Source: JBOGVA01 sp050692195 (GTDB lineage: Bacteria > Actinomycetota > UBA4738). From it: a stretch of DNA of 22,545 nt. Under the pieces are notes generated by a model. That model searched no databases, was not told the origin of the DNA, and saw only the letters and a program-made list of their open reading frames with translations. The stretch lies in assembly GCA_050692195.1 (NCBI GenBank), contig JBOGVA010000081.1, forward strand, positions 1 through 22,545. The letters run 5' to 3'. How positions within the stretch are numbered: the first letter of the stretch is position 1; each line of letters opens with the position of its first letter. Position numbers and translations under genes: made by a program. Shown here piece after piece: positions 22,385 through 22,545 of the stretch.

Positions 22385-22545
22385 TCAGGCCAGGGCCGGA
22401 AGGACCCGCTCGGCGAGTAGCTCGCGCCGCCCGGCCGGCCCGGCCAGGACCATGATCGCCCAGGTCGCCCCGGCATCGGCCAGGTCGCGCAGATGCCCGG
22501 CGAAGGCCTCAGCGGCTCCGGCCCAGGCCACACCATCGGCCATGC
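22385..22545 (-). CDS. C-terminal fragment of an LLM-class flavin-dependent oxidoreductase
   Basis: The frame is open from the right edge of the window to a TGA at 22387-22385 and encodes about 52 residues ending DLADAGATWAIMVLAGPAGR, then ELLAERVLPALA. The pattern (leader helix, G-A-T-W, short hydrophobic strand, AGPA, RxELLAERVLP) matches the C-terminal end of luciferase-like monooxygenases, many of which use cofactor F420. The N-terminal barrel lies outside the window, so the cofactor and substrate cannot be stated. An in-frame ATG at 22543 is unlikely to be the real start. Confidence 0.6.
   Translation of the reverse strand, partial: MADGVAWAGAAEAFAGHLRDLADAGATWAIMVLAGPAGRRELLAERVLPALA

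Noticed and set aside
22273..22536. 87-residue minus-strand open frame
   Set aside because: It is Pro/Trp/Gly-rich and out of frame with the oxidoreductase C-terminus, and it overlaps the predicted FG-GAP promoter.

Overview
The window is a gene-dense, high-GC stretch of bacterial chromosome. I see no rRNA, tRNA, insertion sequence, prophage or CRISPR array. Several features point to an actinobacterium or a close high-GC relative, probably a poorly characterised lineage: many GTG starts (plus one TTG), actinobacterial-style -10 boxes, a PASTA Ser/Thr kinase, an F420/LLM-type oxidoreductase tail, and RlpA and FG-GAP surface proteins. The lineage is an inference from gene content and base composition only.

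Layout. 1-582 (+) is the 3' end of an unrecognised membrane protein. 509-3585 (-) is a thiamine operon, thiG-thiH-thiS-thiE, behind a TPP riboswitch and a TATAAT promoter; it makes the thiazole with a radical-SAM ThiH and joins it to the pyrimidine with ThiE. 3690-6397 (+) is a PknB-type kinase with four PASTA domains, then endonuclease IV. 6387-9923 (-) holds a small membrane protein, a sulfite-oxidase-like molybdopterin protein, a threonine aldolase and an atypical phosphofructokinase. 10050-13032 (+) holds a secreted coiled-coil/RlpA protein, glycerol kinase and a 55-residue zinc-ribbon protein that I read directly from the sequence.

13046-13789 (-) is an acyltransferase. Divergent from it, 13881-16658 (+) is a tight run of a 41-residue membrane peptide, a monoacylglycerol-lipase-like hydrolase, a cytidylate-kinase-like protein and an MFS exporter. 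Glycerol kinase, acyltransferase and lipase together suggest a glycerolipid neighbourhood. 16662-20424 (-) is a four-gene run: a cyclic-2,3-diphosphoglycerate-synthetase-like P-loop protein, carbamate kinase, an EEP-family hydrolase and a methyltransferase. 20538-22226 (-) is a secreted seven-blade FG-GAP propeller. 22385-22545 (-) is the C-terminal end of an LLM-type flavin oxidoreductase.

The most interesting points are: thiG has no standard start codon where its conserved N-terminus begins, and its ribosome-binding site lies inside the riboswitch; a cDPG-synthetase-like protein is paired with carbamate kinase and no other arginine-deiminase gene; a phosphofructokinase has an altered GGD motif; a zinc-ribbon microprotein is preceded by a hairpin-rich leader; and a coiled-coil domain is fused to an RlpA barrel. 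No single locus is clearly a new defence or mobile system.
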